Assembly: GCF_000421525.1 (NCBI RefSeq)
Contig: NZ_ATXE01000004.1
Coordinates: 124,001-188,000 of the forward strand
DNA: 64,000 bases
From: Aestuariimicrobium kwangyangense DSM 21549
GTDB taxonomy: Bacteria > Actinomycetota > Actinomycetes > Propionibacteriales > Propionibacteriaceae
Direction of reading: 5' to 3'
The position numbers and the translations under genes were made by a program. Positions within the stretch are counted from its first letter, which is position 1; every line of letters begins with the position of its first letter. The notes under the pieces were generated by a model. It did not search any database. It had not been told where the DNA came from and saw nothing but the letters and a program-made list of their open reading frames with translations. Below are positions 1 to 9,146 of this stretch, one piece after another.

Positions 1-13
1 CGAGCCGCTGGAG

Positions 14-1444
14 TCAGGCGGACAGGCCTTCCACCCGGACGGGTCCGGTGGTCTCGACCCGCAGCGGGCCGTCGACCGGGAAGGTCTGCAGGCTGGCGCT
101 GACCAGCCCGTCGGCGGTGAAGACCTCGACCAGCCCGTGGTCCTCGATCACGACCAGGTCGACCGGGTCGCTGGTTGCCGAACCCGCACGCCCCAGAGGC
201 ACCACGATCGGCGCCTCGGGATGCACGGCGATGACCGACGCACGGGAGCGATCGATCTCGAGCCGGTCGCCGGGCCGCCTGATGACCAGTTCGCTGCTGG
301 CCGGTTCGCCGCCAGCGCTGTCGCCCACCCGCCGCAGGGTGAGGGCTCCGCCGTCGTCCAGACCCGTCGTGATCCGGTAGGCGGCGGCCGTGGCCAGGGC
401 CCCTCCGGGAGCGGGGTGGAGTTCTGTGAACAGGCTGGGCAGCAGGGGTAGGTGGGCCAGCGCCAACTCGTCCCCGTCACGTCGAAGGCGCAGTCGCCTG
501 GGCAGGGTCATCGCCGACGCCCAAGGGCGGGTGGGGCTGTCGCGCGCGTAGAGCCAGTTGCTCATCCATCCGATCAGGGTGGTCTCGGACTCACCCGAGA
601 AGGTCACGCCGGCGTACAGGTCGGGGCCGTGGTCGAGCCAGCGTGACTCCTGCTGGCTGGTGAAGACCTCGCCGTCGAAGCCCCCGACGAACCATTGCAT
701 GCCGGAGCCTCCGGCTGGTGCCCCGTCGCCGACGCTCACCAGCATCACCCAGCGGCTCTCGGACGTCCCCTCGACGGGCATCTCGAACAGGTCGGGGCAT
801 TCCCAGATGCCGAAGGTCGAACCCTCGGGCCCGAAGCTGCTGGCGAGCGTCCACTCGACCAAGTTGGTCGAGGTGTGCACCAGCACCTGCCGTTCGTGGG
901 CCTCGACGGCGACCATCACCCAACGCTGGGTCGGCGTGTGCCAGAACACCTTCGGGTCGCGGAAGTTCTCCGAACCACGCATGAGAACGGGATTGCCCGC
1001 GAACCGCGTCCAGGTCTGGCCGTCATCGAGACTGAAGGCCAACGACTGGCCCTGCTGGTTGCCCCAGGTGGGGTCGGACTGGAAGGCGCTGGTGTGGATC
1101 GCCACCAGCGGTGGGTTCTCGGCGGTGCCGAATCCCGAGGTGTTCAGCTGGTCGAAGACGACGCTGCCCGAGAAGATGCCCTCGGTCGGGGTGCCCACGA
1201 TCGCCACCGGTTTTTCGGTCCAGGAGAGGTAGTCGGACGAGGTGGCGTGCCCCCACGACATGTTCCCCCACTCACGCCCGTGCGGGTTGTTCTGGAAGAA
1301 CAGGTGGTGCACACCGTGGTGGGTGATCAGCCCGTTGGGGTCGTTGAGCCACGTGTCGCGAGCCGTGAAGTGCAGACTCGGACGCCACTGCGCGGTCTGT
1401 GGCGCCTCGACCTCGGACGACGGGTCGTGGGTGTTGTCGGACAT
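14..1444 (-). CDS. GH32 beta-fructosidase (sucrose/levan/inulin hydrolase)
   Basis: This 476-residue protein hydrolyses terminal beta-fructosides such as sucrose, inulin- or levan-type oligosaccharides. The GH32 five-bladed propeller signature is visible: WLNDPNG near residue 32 carries the nucleophile Asp, FRDPKVFW is the RDP transition-state motif, and WECPDLFEM holds the acid/base Glu. A beta-sandwich domain follows. No signal peptide is visible, so it should act in the cytosol. The ATG is preceded by AAGGAG about 10 nt upstream. It lies 30 nt downstream of purL on the same strand, an unusual neighbour with no obvious functional link. Exact substrate (sucrose versus fructan) cannot be read from the sequence. 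Confidence 0.9.
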   Translation of the reverse strand: MSDNTHDPSSEVEAPQTAQWRPSLHFTARDTWLNDPNGLITHHGVHHLFFQNNPHGREWGNMSWGHATSSDYLSWTEKPVAIVGTPTEGIFSGSVVFDQLNTSGFGTAENPPLVAIHTSAFQSDPTWGNQQGQSLAFSLDDGQTWTRFAGNPVLMRGSENFRDPKVFWHTPTQRWVMVAVEAHERQVLVHTSTNLVEWTLASSFGPEGSTFGIWECPDLFEMPVEGTSESRWVMLVSVGDGAPAGGSGMQWFVGGFDGEVFTSQQESRWLDHGPDLYAGVTFSGESETTLIGWMSNWLYARDSPTRPWASAMTLPRRLRLRRDGDELALAHLPLLPSLFTELHPAPGGALATAAAYRITTGLDDGGALTLRRVGDSAGGEPASSELVIRRPGDRLEIDRSRASVIAVHPEAPIVVPLGRAGSATSDPVDLVVIEDHGLVEVFTADGLVSASLQTFPVDGPLRVETTGPVRVEGLSA

Positions 1445-1474
1445 GGCCGCACCTCTCCTTGCTTCGCGGCCGGC

Positions 1475-3787
1475 TCAGCCGACCGGGGCCAGTTGGGCAG
1501 CCGGGGCGTTCATGGCGTCAGGGATGGGTGCCGTCCATGCGGTGCGGAGTTCGTCCAGCCCGATGTCGAACCGTCCGCCCTCGAAGCCGCCGATCACCTC
1601 GAGCGACCCCTCACCGGTGACCTCACCGATCCGCTCCCAGGCGACACCGTGTTCGGCGCACAGCTCCTGCAGACGACCCAGGGACGAACCGGGCAACGAC
1701 ACCAGGGCGCGGCCCGCGGACTCCGAGAACAACTGCACCGTCGCGTCACCACCGCCCTGGGGCAGGGTGACGGCCACACCGAGGTTGTGGTGCAGGGACG
1801 ACTCGACCAGCGCCTGCGCCAGGCCCCCGTCGGCCAGGTCATGGGCCGAACTCAACAGTCCCTCGACGGCGGAGCTGATCAACACGCGTCCGAGTGCCTT
1901 CTCGGCCTCGAAGTCGACCACCGGCGGTCGTCCACCCAGGTGCCCGGCGTGGACGACCTCGGCCCACGCCGAACCCGACAGTTCCTCGCGGGTGGTTCCG
2001 AGCAGCACCACCGCGTCGCCCGCGTGACGGAATCCGCTGGGGTTGCGGGTGGAGACGTCATCGATCACACCCAGCATGCCCACGGTGGGGGTGGGCAGGA
2101 TCGCGACGTCACCGGTCTGGTTGTAGAAGCTCACGTTGCCACCGGTGACCGGGGTCCCGAGGGCCTGGCAGCCGTCGACCAGTCCCTTGATGGCCTCCAC
2201 GAAGGTCCACATCACGGCGGGGTCCTCGGGCGAACCGAAGTTCAGGCAGTCGGTGATGGCCACCGGTTCGGCACCCGAGGTGGCGACGTTGCGGTAGCTC
2301 TCGGCCAGCGCCAACTGGGCACCCTGGTAGGGGTCGAGGTAGCAGAAGCGTCCGTTGGCGTCGGTCGACAGCGCGATGCCCAGGCCCGACTCCTCATCGA
2401 TGCGCAACATGCCCGAGTCCTCGGGCTGGGCCAGCACGGTGTTGCCGCGCACGTAGCGGTCGTACTGGTCGGTGACCCAAGACTTGTCACAGAGGTTCGG
2501 CGAGCCCACCAGCGCCAACACCTGCGCACGCAGGTCGTCGGACGAGGTGGCGCGCGGCAGTCGCTCCGCGGCGTCGGCCTGCACCTCGTCGAGCCACTCC
2601 GGACGGGCCAGGGGGCGCTCGTACACCGGTCCCTCGTGGGCGACGGTGCGCGGGTCGACGTCGACGATGGTCTCGCCGTGCCAGTCGATGATCAGGCGGT
2701 CACCCTCGATCACCTCTCCGACGACGGTCGCGAGCACGTCCCACTTGGCGCAGACCTCGAGGAAGCGTTCGACCTTGGCCGGTTCGACGACCGCCATCAT
2801 GCGTTCCTGCGACTCCGACATCAGGATCTCCTCGGGGGCCAGGGTGTGGTCACGCAATGCCACCCGGTCGAGGTCGACGTGCATGCCTCCGTCGCCGGCG
2901 CTCGCCAACTCGCTGGTGGCGCACGAGATCCCGGCAGCCCCGAAGTCCTGGATGCCGTTGACGAGGCCCTCGGAGAACAACTCCAGGGTGCACTCGATCA
3001 GCAGTTTCTCCATGAACGGGTCGCCGACCTGGACGGCGGGACGCTTGGCGGGCTTGCCGTCGGCATCGGCGAAGGTCTCGCTGGCCAGGATCGAGGCACC
3101 ACCGATGCCGTCACCACCGGTTGCGGCGCCGTACATGATCACCTGGTTGCCGACACCCGAGGCGTGGGCCGTGTGCAGGTCCTCGTGGCGCAGCAGGCCG
3201 ACGCAGAGCGCGTTGACGAGGGGGTTGCCTGCGTAGGTGGCATCGAAGACCACCTCACCGCCGATGTTGGGCAGACCGAGACAGTTGCCGTAGCTGCTCA
3301 CCCCCGACACCACTCCAGGCAGCACCCGTTGGGTGTCGGGGGCGTCGAGGGGCCCGAACCTGAGCGGGTCCATCACCCCGATCGGACGCGCACCCATCGC
3401 CAGGATGTCGCGGACGATGCCACCGACCCCGGTCGCCGCCCCCTGATGGGGTTCGACGTAGCTGGGGTGGTTGTGCGACTCCGCCTTGAACGTGACGGCG
3501 TAGCCCTGACCGATGTCGACCACACCGGCGTTCTCGCCGATCCCGGCCAGCAGCGGCCCGCGGGGGGTCGTCTGCTCGAGCACCCCGAACCGCTTCAGGT
3601 GCACCTTCGACGACTTGTAGGAGCAGTGCTCCGACCACATCACCGAGTACATGGCGAGTTCGGCGCCTGTCGGTCGGCGTCCGAGGATCTCGCGGATGCG
3701 GGTGTACTCGTCCGCCTTCAGGCCCAGTTCGGCCCAGGGCTGCTCGACGTCGGGGGTCTGGCTTGCATGCTCAACGGTGTCGGCCAC
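1475..3787 (-). CDS. purL: Phosphoribosylformylglycinamidine synthase subunit II (PurL)
   Basis: PurL converts FGAR to FGAM using ATP and ammonia in the fourth step of purine synthesis. At 770 residues it is the small-type PurL that needs PurS and PurQ, both encoded at 17.7-18.6 kb. Conserved parts seen are [10 protein letters not shown] (residues 51-60), the ESHNHPS motif around residues 103-109 with catalytic His, the [11 protein letters not shown] glycine-rich segment and the second AIRS-like half with [10 protein letters not shown]. The start is a GTG with only weak ribosome-binding complementarity. The gene is separated from purS/purQ by about 14 kb, so the three subunits are not in one operon here. 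Confidence 0.97.
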   Translation of the reverse strand: MADTVEHASQTPDVEQPWAELGLKADEYTRIREILGRRPTGAELAMYSVMWSEHCSYKSSKVHLKRFGVLEQTTPRGPLLAGIGENAGVVDIGQGYAVTFKAESHNHPSYVEPHQGAATGVGGIVRDILAMGARPIGVMDPLRFGPLDAPDTQRVLPGVVSGVSSYGNCLGLPNIGGEVVFDATYAGNPLVNALCVGLLRHEDLHTAHASGVGNQVIMYGAATGGDGIGGASILASETFADADGKPAKRPAVQVGDPFMEKLLIECTLELFSEGLVNGIQDFGAAGISCATSELASAGDGGMHVDLDRVALRDHTLAPEEILMSESQERMMAVVEPAKVERFLEVCAKWDVLATVVGEVIEGDRLIIDWHGETIVDVDPRTVAHEGPVYERPLARPEWLDEVQADAAERLPRATSSDDLRAQVLALVGSPNLCDKSWVTDQYDRYVRGNTVLAQPEDSGMLRIDEESGLGIALSTDANGRFCYLDPYQGAQLALAESYRNVATSGAEPVAITDCLNFGSPEDPAVMWTFVEAIKGLVDGCQALGTPVTGGNVSFYNQTGDVAILPTPTVGMLGVIDDVSTRNPSGFRHAGDAVVLLGTTREELSGSAWAEVVHAGHLGGRPPVVDFEAEKALGRVLISSAVEGLLSSAHDLADGGLAQALVESSLHHNLGVAVTLPQGGGDATVQLFSESAGRALVSLPGSSLGRLQELCAEHGVAWERIGEVTGEGSLEVIGGFEGGRFDIGLDELRTAWTAPIPDAMNAPAAQLAPVG

Positions 3788-3867
3788 GGGCTCAATCTAC
3801 CGGAGCGGCGCCCCCGGCAGGGGTGGCCGCCCACCGCCGGCGGTCGGCCGGTGGCGCCGCTCGTCGG

Positions 3868-4353
3868 TCAGGCGGCCAGGACGCCGTCGATCTGGTTGAT
3901 GGCGCTGATTGAGCCCTCCTCGACGCCCATGTCGATCACCTGCTGCAGCGCCTCGGCCGAGGCGAAGGTCGAGACGAAGACGGCTCTCGTCCGCTCCCCC
4001 TGGGGCTCGAAGGAGTAGGTGCTCATGCAGACCGGCAGGTCGGCGTTGACCCGGAACTGCTCGTCGGCGAAGGCGTCCTCGAACGAGAAGCTGTGGGGCT
4101 CGTCCACGGCGGTGATGGTCCACACGCCCGGGTACTTCTCCCCCTCAGGGGAGGTCATGTAGTACCTGGTCTCGGCCCCGACCGTGAGGTCGTGCTGGAC
4201 GAAGGTGGCCGGGTGGGAGGGCGGGCCGAAGACGCGCTCCAGTTGGCGCGGGTCGGCGTAGAGGGCCCACACCCGCTCGACGGGAGCATCGAACTCGGCC
4301 GTGATGGTGATGGTGCGGGTGTCGGGGTTGGAGGTGAAATCGGTGACGGGCAT
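3868..4353 (-). CDS. SRPBCC (AHSA1-like) ligand-binding domain protein
   Basis: This 161-residue protein matches the START/SRPBCC activator-of-Hsp90-like family, with the N-terminal ITITAEFDAPVERVWALY strand-helix and a central PEGEKYPGVWTI segment. It begins one base after the stop of an ArsR-family repressor and must be co-transcribed with it. This ArsR-SRPBCC pairing is common in Actinobacteria; the SRPBCC partner usually binds a small hydrophobic ligand, but the ligand is unknown. No signal peptide or membrane segment is present. Confidence 0.85.
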   Translation of the reverse strand: MPVTDFTSNPDTRTITITAEFDAPVERVWALYADPRQLERVFGPPSHPATFVQHDLTVGAETRYYMTSPEGEKYPGVWTITAVDEPHSFSFEDAFADEQFRVNADLPVCMSTYSFEPQGERTRAVFVSTFASAEALQQVIDMGVEEGSISAINQIDGVLAA

Positions 4354-4354
4354 G

Positions 4355-4681
4355 TCAGGTCTCCTTCAGTAGTGCGTCGATGCGGTCAATGCGTCCCCGC
4401 CAGACCTGCTCGATCTCCTCGAGCAGTGAGGTGACGGAACGGACGGCTTCCACATCACCGCTCGCGAGTTGCTCACGGCCGCTGCGACGTTTGGTCAACA
4501 GCCCCGCTCGCTCGAGCACGGCGACGTGCTTCTGAACCGCGGCGAAGGACATGTCGTAGTTCGCCGCCAGGGTCGAGACCGAGTGCTCCCCCGCCAGCAC
4601 CCGGCGCAGGATGTCGCGCCTGGTGCGGTCGGAGAGCGCGTGGAACATCGCGTCCGCGCGGTCCTCGCTGGTCTCACCCAT
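4355..4681 (-). CDS. ArsR-family winged-helix transcriptional regulator
   Basis: This is a 108-residue DNA-binding protein with the ArsR fold: FHALSDRTRRDILRRVLAG, then STLAANYDMSFAAVQKHVAV as the recognition helix region and a wing ending in GLLTKRRSG. No Cys-based metal site is visible, so it is probably not a metal sensor. I chose the ATG at 4681; an in-frame TTG 15 nt upstream would lie inside the operator. An 18-bp palindrome centred about 20 nt upstream of the ATG suggests autorepression of this gene and its SRPBCC partner. Confidence 0.9.
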   Translation of the reverse strand: MGETSEDRADAMFHALSDRTRRDILRRVLAGEHSVSTLAANYDMSFAAVQKHVAVLERAGLLTKRRSGREQLASGDVEAVRSVTSLLEEIEQVWRGRIDRIDALLKET

Positions 4682-4691
4682 GTCCCCAACA

Positions 4692-4709
4692 TACAACCGT
4701 TTGGTTGTA
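4692..4709. promoter_or_regulatory. Palindromic operator of the ArsR-SRPBCC operon
   Basis: TACAACC-GTTT-GGTTGTA is a perfect 7+4+7 inverted repeat, 10 nt upstream of the arsR-type start. AC-rich hexamers with a 4-nt centre are typical of ArsR-type dimeric sites. It is the only strong dyad between this operon and the end of pepN, so it is the likely autoregulatory site. Confidence 0.7.
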
Positions 4710-4776
4710 CGTCGTCAAGACCTCGGGCCGAATTCGAGATCCTCGACGTCCATGCACATCGCCCGACTCGCCCCGA

Positions 4777-7377
4777 TCAGGCGTTGGCGGACTGCACCCT
4801 CGCGCGCCGCTCGCAGAAGTCGACCTGTTCGAGCACGATCCGCCGCAGCGCCGCCGGGGCCTCGGCCCCCTCACCCGCGAGCCAGGCCCGACCCCGATCG
4901 GCGGTCTCGGCCGGGCGGGCGGTCGGGAACAGGCCGCGCACCAGACGCTGTGCGATCTCGATCGAGTGATCGGCCCAGATGGCGGTGGCCCTGGCGAACA
5001 GGTCGCCCACGGCCCCATCGGTGGCCTCCTCGCGCAGGGGGGTCCGCAGTCCGGCGATGACGGCATCGACGTGGTCGTTCGACAGGGCCCCGGGCGTGAG
5101 CAGTCCGTCGACGAGGGCCCGTGGGTCGGCCTCGGGACTGGACGCCAACACCTGACGGAGCCGAGTCCGTCCGTCCATGGAGTTGTCACGGACGAGTTCC
5201 TCCTCGGCGACCCCGGTCGTCTCGGAACCGGTGGCGACCAGGGCCGACACCAGCGACCAACGCAGGTCCTGCCCCACCTCCAGCGCCGGGACCACCACCT
5301 GCGGCACCTTGAGCAGGTCGCGCACGTCGTCGACCACCTCGGGGTCGGCAACCGTGGCCGCTGCCACGGCGAACGCACGCGCCAGGAGCAGCCGCTGGTC
5401 GTCGGAGATCGCATCGGAGCCGAGCAGGGAGCGCACCGCCGACACCCACTCGCGGCGGGCGGTGGGCACCCGGTCGGGATGCTCGAAGGACTCGATGGCC
5501 GACTGGGCCTGGCTGAGCAGGGAACCCAGGGTGGCGGCATCGTCCTCGGCGGCAGCATGGGTGGTGACAGCCCGCAGGTAGTCACGCACCAGCAGGTCAC
5601 CGTCGCGGGTCATCGACCACAGTTGCGACCAGAGCAACGCCCTGGCCAGCGGATCGTCCACGTGCCCCACGTGGTCGACGGCAGCTCTCGCCGATCGCTC
5701 GTCCAGGCGCACCTTCGCGTAGGTCCAGTCGCCGTCATTGACGAGCACCAGTGCCGGCAGGAGTTGGCCCGAGGCGGCTTCGACCACGGCCCCTTCACCT
5801 GCCAGTTCCACCTCGATCGGCGCACCTCGGCGCACCAGACGGGGCTCGCCCCCGCCTTCGGACTCGACCAGGTCGTACAGGCCCACGGCGATCACGTGGG
5901 GACGGTGAACCCGCTGCCCACTGATGGCGTCGAGGGAGGTCTGCTCGATGCGAAGTTCGGCCATGGTCCCGTCGTCAGCGGTCGTGACCCGGGCCGCCAG
6001 CTCGTCGGGGCCGGCCGTCTCGAGCCACGCCTTCGTCCACGGCCCCAGGTCTCGACCGGACGACCGCTCGAGTTCGACCAGCAGATCGGCCAGGCTGGTC
6101 GACCCGTAGGCGTGGGCGGCGAAATAGCTGCGGGCGCCTGCGAAGAACGGCTGCAGCCCGACGTAGTGGACAAGTTGCTTGAGCACCGAGGCGCCCTTGG
6201 CGTAGGTGATCCCGTCGAAGTTCTGCCTGGCGGCCTCGACGTCGGGGATGTCCGCGACGATCGGGTGGGTGGTCGGCAACTGGTCCTGGCTGTAGGCCCA
6301 CGCCTTGCGGCGCCCCGCGAAACCCACCCACGCCTCGGCGAACGCGTCGATCGCGATGCTGGCGTGGGTGCCCATGAACTCCGCGAACGACTCCTTGAGC
6401 CACAGGTCGTCCCACCAGCGCGGGGTGACCAGATCGCCGAACCACATGTGGCTCATCTCGTGCAGCAGCGTGTTGCACCGCCCGGCGTACTGCGACCGGG
6501 TGGCCGCCTCGCGGAAGAGGTACTGCTCGGTGAAGGTCACGCAGCCGGGGTTCTCCATGGCTCCGAGGTTGTACTCGGGCACGAAGATCTGGTCGTACTT
6601 CCCCCACGGATAGGGGTACCCGAACTCGCGGTTGAAGAACTCCAGCCCGCGCTTGGTCAGGTCGAACAGCACCTCGGCGTCGAGGTGCTTGGCACGGTCG
6701 GGACGACAGGCCAGGCCCAGGTCGACCGTGAGGGAGCCGTCCTCGGAGGTCCACTGGTCACTGACCCGGTGGTAGGGGCCCGCCATCACGGCGGACAGGT
6801 AGGTCGACAGCGGTGGCGTGGGGGCGAAGTGGTGCCAGCTCGTGCCCTCGACCGGACCCGGACCCGTGGCGACCTCGGGCTGGTTCGACCACACGAGCCA
6901 ACCCTCGGGCGCCGCGATGTGGAAGGTGTGGTGCGCCTTCAGGTCGGGCTGGTCGAACTGCGCGTAGACCCGCCTCGAATCGGACGGCTCGTACTGGGTG
7001 TAGAGGTAGGTGTTGCCGTCGGCCGGGTCGGTGAACCGGTGCAAGCCCTGGCCCGAGGTCGAGTAGCGGCCTCGCCCGACGACGGTGACGGTGTTGATGG
7101 CCTCGGTCGACAGCTCGCCGAGCGCGACCCTGGCACCGTCGTAGGCGGCACTGGGCAGGTCGGCCCCGTTGACGACCACCCGCTGCACCTGGCCGTCGAG
7201 GAAGTCGAGGAAGGTGGTGGGTGCCGACGACGTGAAGGTGATGGTGGTCGTGGTGTCGAACCACGCATTCCCCGGCTCCTCGGCCCCGGTGACGTCGAGG
7301 GTGACGTCGTAGGTGTCGACGGTGAGGGCCGCGGTGCGGGAGCGCGCCTCGGCGCGGGTGAGGTTCGCTGTGGTCAC
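4777..7377 (-). CDS. pepN: Aminopeptidase N, M1 family zinc metalloprotease
   Basis: PepN removes N-terminal residues from peptides in the cytosol. The 866-residue length is typical of actinobacterial PepN. Visible hallmarks are the exopeptidase motif GAMEN (about residue 270) and the zinc motif HEMSH followed 18 residues later by Glu in WLKESFAEF (about residues 305-330), then the ERAP1-like C-terminal helical domain. I chose a GTG start at 7377 because the protein then begins VTTANLTRAEARSR, as in homologues; an open frame extends about 10 codons upstream. It is divergent from the amidohydrolase gene, with about 70 nt of shared promoter space. Confidence 0.95.
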   Translation of the reverse strand: MTTANLTRAEARSRTAALTVDTYDVTLDVTGAEEPGNAWFDTTTTITFTSSAPTTFLDFLDGQVQRVVVNGADLPSAAYDGARVALGELSTEAINTVTVVGRGRYSTSGQGLHRFTDPADGNTYLYTQYEPSDSRRVYAQFDQPDLKAHHTFHIAAPEGWLVWSNQPEVATGPGPVEGTSWHHFAPTPPLSTYLSAVMAGPYHRVSDQWTSEDGSLTVDLGLACRPDRAKHLDAEVLFDLTKRGLEFFNREFGYPYPWGKYDQIFVPEYNLGAMENPGCVTFTEQYLFREAATRSQYAGRCNTLLHEMSHMWFGDLVTPRWWDDLWLKESFAEFMGTHASIAIDAFAEAWVGFAGRRKAWAYSQDQLPTTHPIVADIPDVEAARQNFDGITYAKGASVLKQLVHYVGLQPFFAGARSYFAAHAYGSTSLADLLVELERSSGRDLGPWTKAWLETAGPDELAARVTTADDGTMAELRIEQTSLDAISGQRVHRPHVIAVGLYDLVESEGGGEPRLVRRGAPIEVELAGEGAVVEAASGQLLPALVLVNDGDWTYAKVRLDERSARAAVDHVGHVDDPLARALLWSQLWSMTRDGDLLVRDYLRAVTTHAAAEDDAATLGSLLSQAQSAIESFEHPDRVPTARREWVSAVRSLLGSDAISDDQRLLLARAFAVAAATVADPEVVDDVRDLLKVPQVVVPALEVGQDLRWSLVSALVATGSETTGVAEEELVRDNSMDGRTRLRQVLASSPEADPRALVDGLLTPGALSNDHVDAVIAGLRTPLREEATDGAVGDLFARATAIWADHSIEIAQRLVRGLFPTARPAETADRGRAWLAGEGAEAPAALRRIVLEQVDFCERRARVQSANA

Positions 7378-7445
7378 GGTTCGATCCAAGCACAGCCCAC
7401 TGCGCATCCGTTGACAGCCCCGGGGGCGGGCGGTTGGGTGGAGTG

Positions 7446-9077
7446 GTGACAGCCACCCCCTCCGCTCAACCTCTCGGGCCGACGAGCCGATTCGTGCTGA
7501 CGAAAGCCTCGGTGGCCGACGGCCTCGGCAACCCGCTCGAGCTCCGTGACGTCGCGGTGGCCGACGGTCTCGTGGTGCCCCTCGAGCAGACGGACGACAC
7601 CTGGCCCCGGGTCGACCTCTCGGGCCTGGTGCTCGCCCCCGGGTTCGTCGACATCCACACCCATTCCGACCTCACGCTGTTGTCGAGCCCGCTGGCCCAT
7701 TCGGCCGTCAGACAGGGGGTGACCACCCAGGTGGTCGGCAACTGCGGGCTCGGGATGAGCCCCCAGTCAGCGGTGACCAGCCACGACGACCTGCGCGGTG
7801 TGAACTCCTATCTCGACCACGACCCCACCGTGGACACCCACTGGCAACGGCTGGCCGACGAACTGCAGGCCTGGCGCGCGGCCCGGACCTCGATCAACGT
7901 GGCGACGCTCGCGGCGCACATCCCGCTGCACGCCGCCACCGCCGGTCTGGCCGACCAGCCCGCTGATGCCGGCCAGGTCGAGGCGATGGCCGGACTCGCC
8001 CACCAGGCCATCGACGACGGCGCGGTCGGGCTCTCAACGGGTCTCGTGTACAGCCCGCTCTGTTTCGCGCTCGAGGACGAACTGCTGGCCCTGGGTCGGG
8101 TCGCCGCCGATCGTGGGGTGGTGTTCGCCTGGCACATCCGCGACTACATCGACGACCTGTTGCCGAGTCTGGAGCAGGCGCTGCGGGTGGCCAGGCTGAC
8201 CGGTTGCCGCCTGCAGATCAGCCACCTGCAGGTGGTGGGTCGCCGCAACTGGTCGGCGTTCGGCGCTGCCATCGCCATGATCGACGAGGCCCGCGTCGCC
8301 GGGCTCGACGTTGCCTTCGACATGTATCCCTACCTGGCCGGCAATTCCATGCTCACCCAGGTGCTGCCGAGTTGGGTCCAGTCGGGAGGCGACGTGGGGG
8401 TGCGCAGGGCGCTGGTGCGCGCCGACTCGCGCGCCCGGGTGCGTGCGGAACTGCTGAGCGAGCCCGGCATGGCCTTCGGCTGGGACGAGGTCCTGATCGC
8501 GTCCGCACCCGACCCGTCCGTCGTGGGACGCACCGTCGACTGGATCGCCACCGACCGCGGACGAGAACCCGTCGACGCCGCCCTCGACCTGATCGCCGAG
8601 CACGGTACCGAGGTGCTGATGACCGCCTTCGGACGCTCCCCCGAGGTGCTGCGCGGCACGCTGGCGCACCCCGCCTGCATCGTGGCCTCCGACGGCCAGG
8701 CGATCGACCCGGACGGCCCGACCGGTCACCAGCAGCCTCATCCGCGCAGCTATGGCTGCTTCCCACACTTCCTCGCGGCATCATTCCTCGACGACCTGGG
8801 GTTGTCGCTGCCCGAGGCGATCCGACGCTGCACCTCGGCGCCGGCCGACCGGGTCGGCCTGGTCGACCGGGGCCGGATCGCCGCCGGGTTGCCTGCCGAC
8901 CTGGTCGCCTTCGACCCACTGCTGATCGCCGATCGGGCCAGCTACACCGACCCGCAGGTCTTCCCCGCCGGCATCGAACGCGTGTGGGTCTCGGGGCAGG
9001 AGACGGTCCGTGGCGGCGAGCACCTGGGCACCCGGGCGGGAGCGGTGCTGACCCGCCCTGCCACCGACCGTCCGTAA
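7446..9077 (+). CDS. N-acyl-D-amino-acid deacylase-like amidohydrolase
   Basis: The protein belongs to the metal-dependent amidohydrolase superfamily, D-aminoacylase branch, which releases free D-amino acids from N-acyl forms. Seen are the family opening LAPGFVDIHTHSDLTLL with the HxH metal ligands, VVGNCGLG with the bridging Cys typical of D-aminoacylases, SHLQVVGRRNW, and IVASDGQAID near the C-terminus. The start is uncertain: TTG at 7434 and GTG at 7443 and 7446 are all in frame, behind GGTGGA. No signal peptide is present. D-aminoacylase, dihydroorotase-like or N-acyl-D-glutamate deacylase activity cannot be told apart by eye. Confidence 0.85.
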   Translation: MTATPSAQPLGPTSRFVLTKASVADGLGNPLELRDVAVADGLVVPLEQTDDTWPRVDLSGLVLAPGFVDIHTHSDLTLLSSPLAHSAVRQGVTTQVVGNCGLGMSPQSAVTSHDDLRGVNSYLDHDPTVDTHWQRLADELQAWRAARTSINVATLAAHIPLHAATAGLADQPADAGQVEAMAGLAHQAIDDGAVGLSTGLVYSPLCFALEDELLALGRVAADRGVVFAWHIRDYIDDLLPSLEQALRVARLTGCRLQISHLQVVGRRNWSAFGAAIAMIDEARVAGLDVAFDMYPYLAGNSMLTQVLPSWVQSGGDVGVRRALVRADSRARVRAELLSEPGMAFGWDEVLIASAPDPSVVGRTVDWIATDRGREPVDAALDLIAEHGTEVLMTAFGRSPEVLRGTLAHPACIVASDGQAIDPDGPTGHQQPHPRSYGCFPHFLAASFLDDLGLSLPEAIRRCTSAPADRVGLVDRGRIAAGLPADLVAFDPLLIADRASYTDPQVFPAGIERVWVSGQETVRGGEHLGTRAGAVLTRPATDRP

Positions 9078-9081
9078 CAGG

Positions 9082-9097
9082 GCAGAACCGGTTCTGC
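9082..9097. promoter_or_regulatory. Perfect 16-bp palindrome, probable LacI-type operator
   Basis: GCAGAACC-GGTTCTGC is an uninterrupted perfect palindrome with a central CG step, 49 nt upstream of the beta-mannosidase start and just after the amidohydrolase stop. Length, symmetry and the central CG are typical of LacI-family operators. No LacI gene adjoins it, and the sites beside the three LacI genes in this window are different, so the regulator is probably encoded elsewhere. Confidence 0.65.
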
Positions 9098-9146
9098 TCC
9101 GATGCCACAGCCGATACCCTGAGCCGGAGACCTCAAGGAGCCTTCG

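Noticed and set aside
695-4018. A plus-strand open frame of about 1,100 codons opposite the GH32 and purL genes
   Set aside because: It is antisense to two well-conserved genes, is His/Arg/Gly-rich and has no recognisable domain; this is a typical high-GC shadow frame.
4705-7449. A plus-strand open frame of about 900 codons opposite pepN
   Set aside because: Antisense to a clear M1 peptidase and without family motifs; explained by third-position GC bias.
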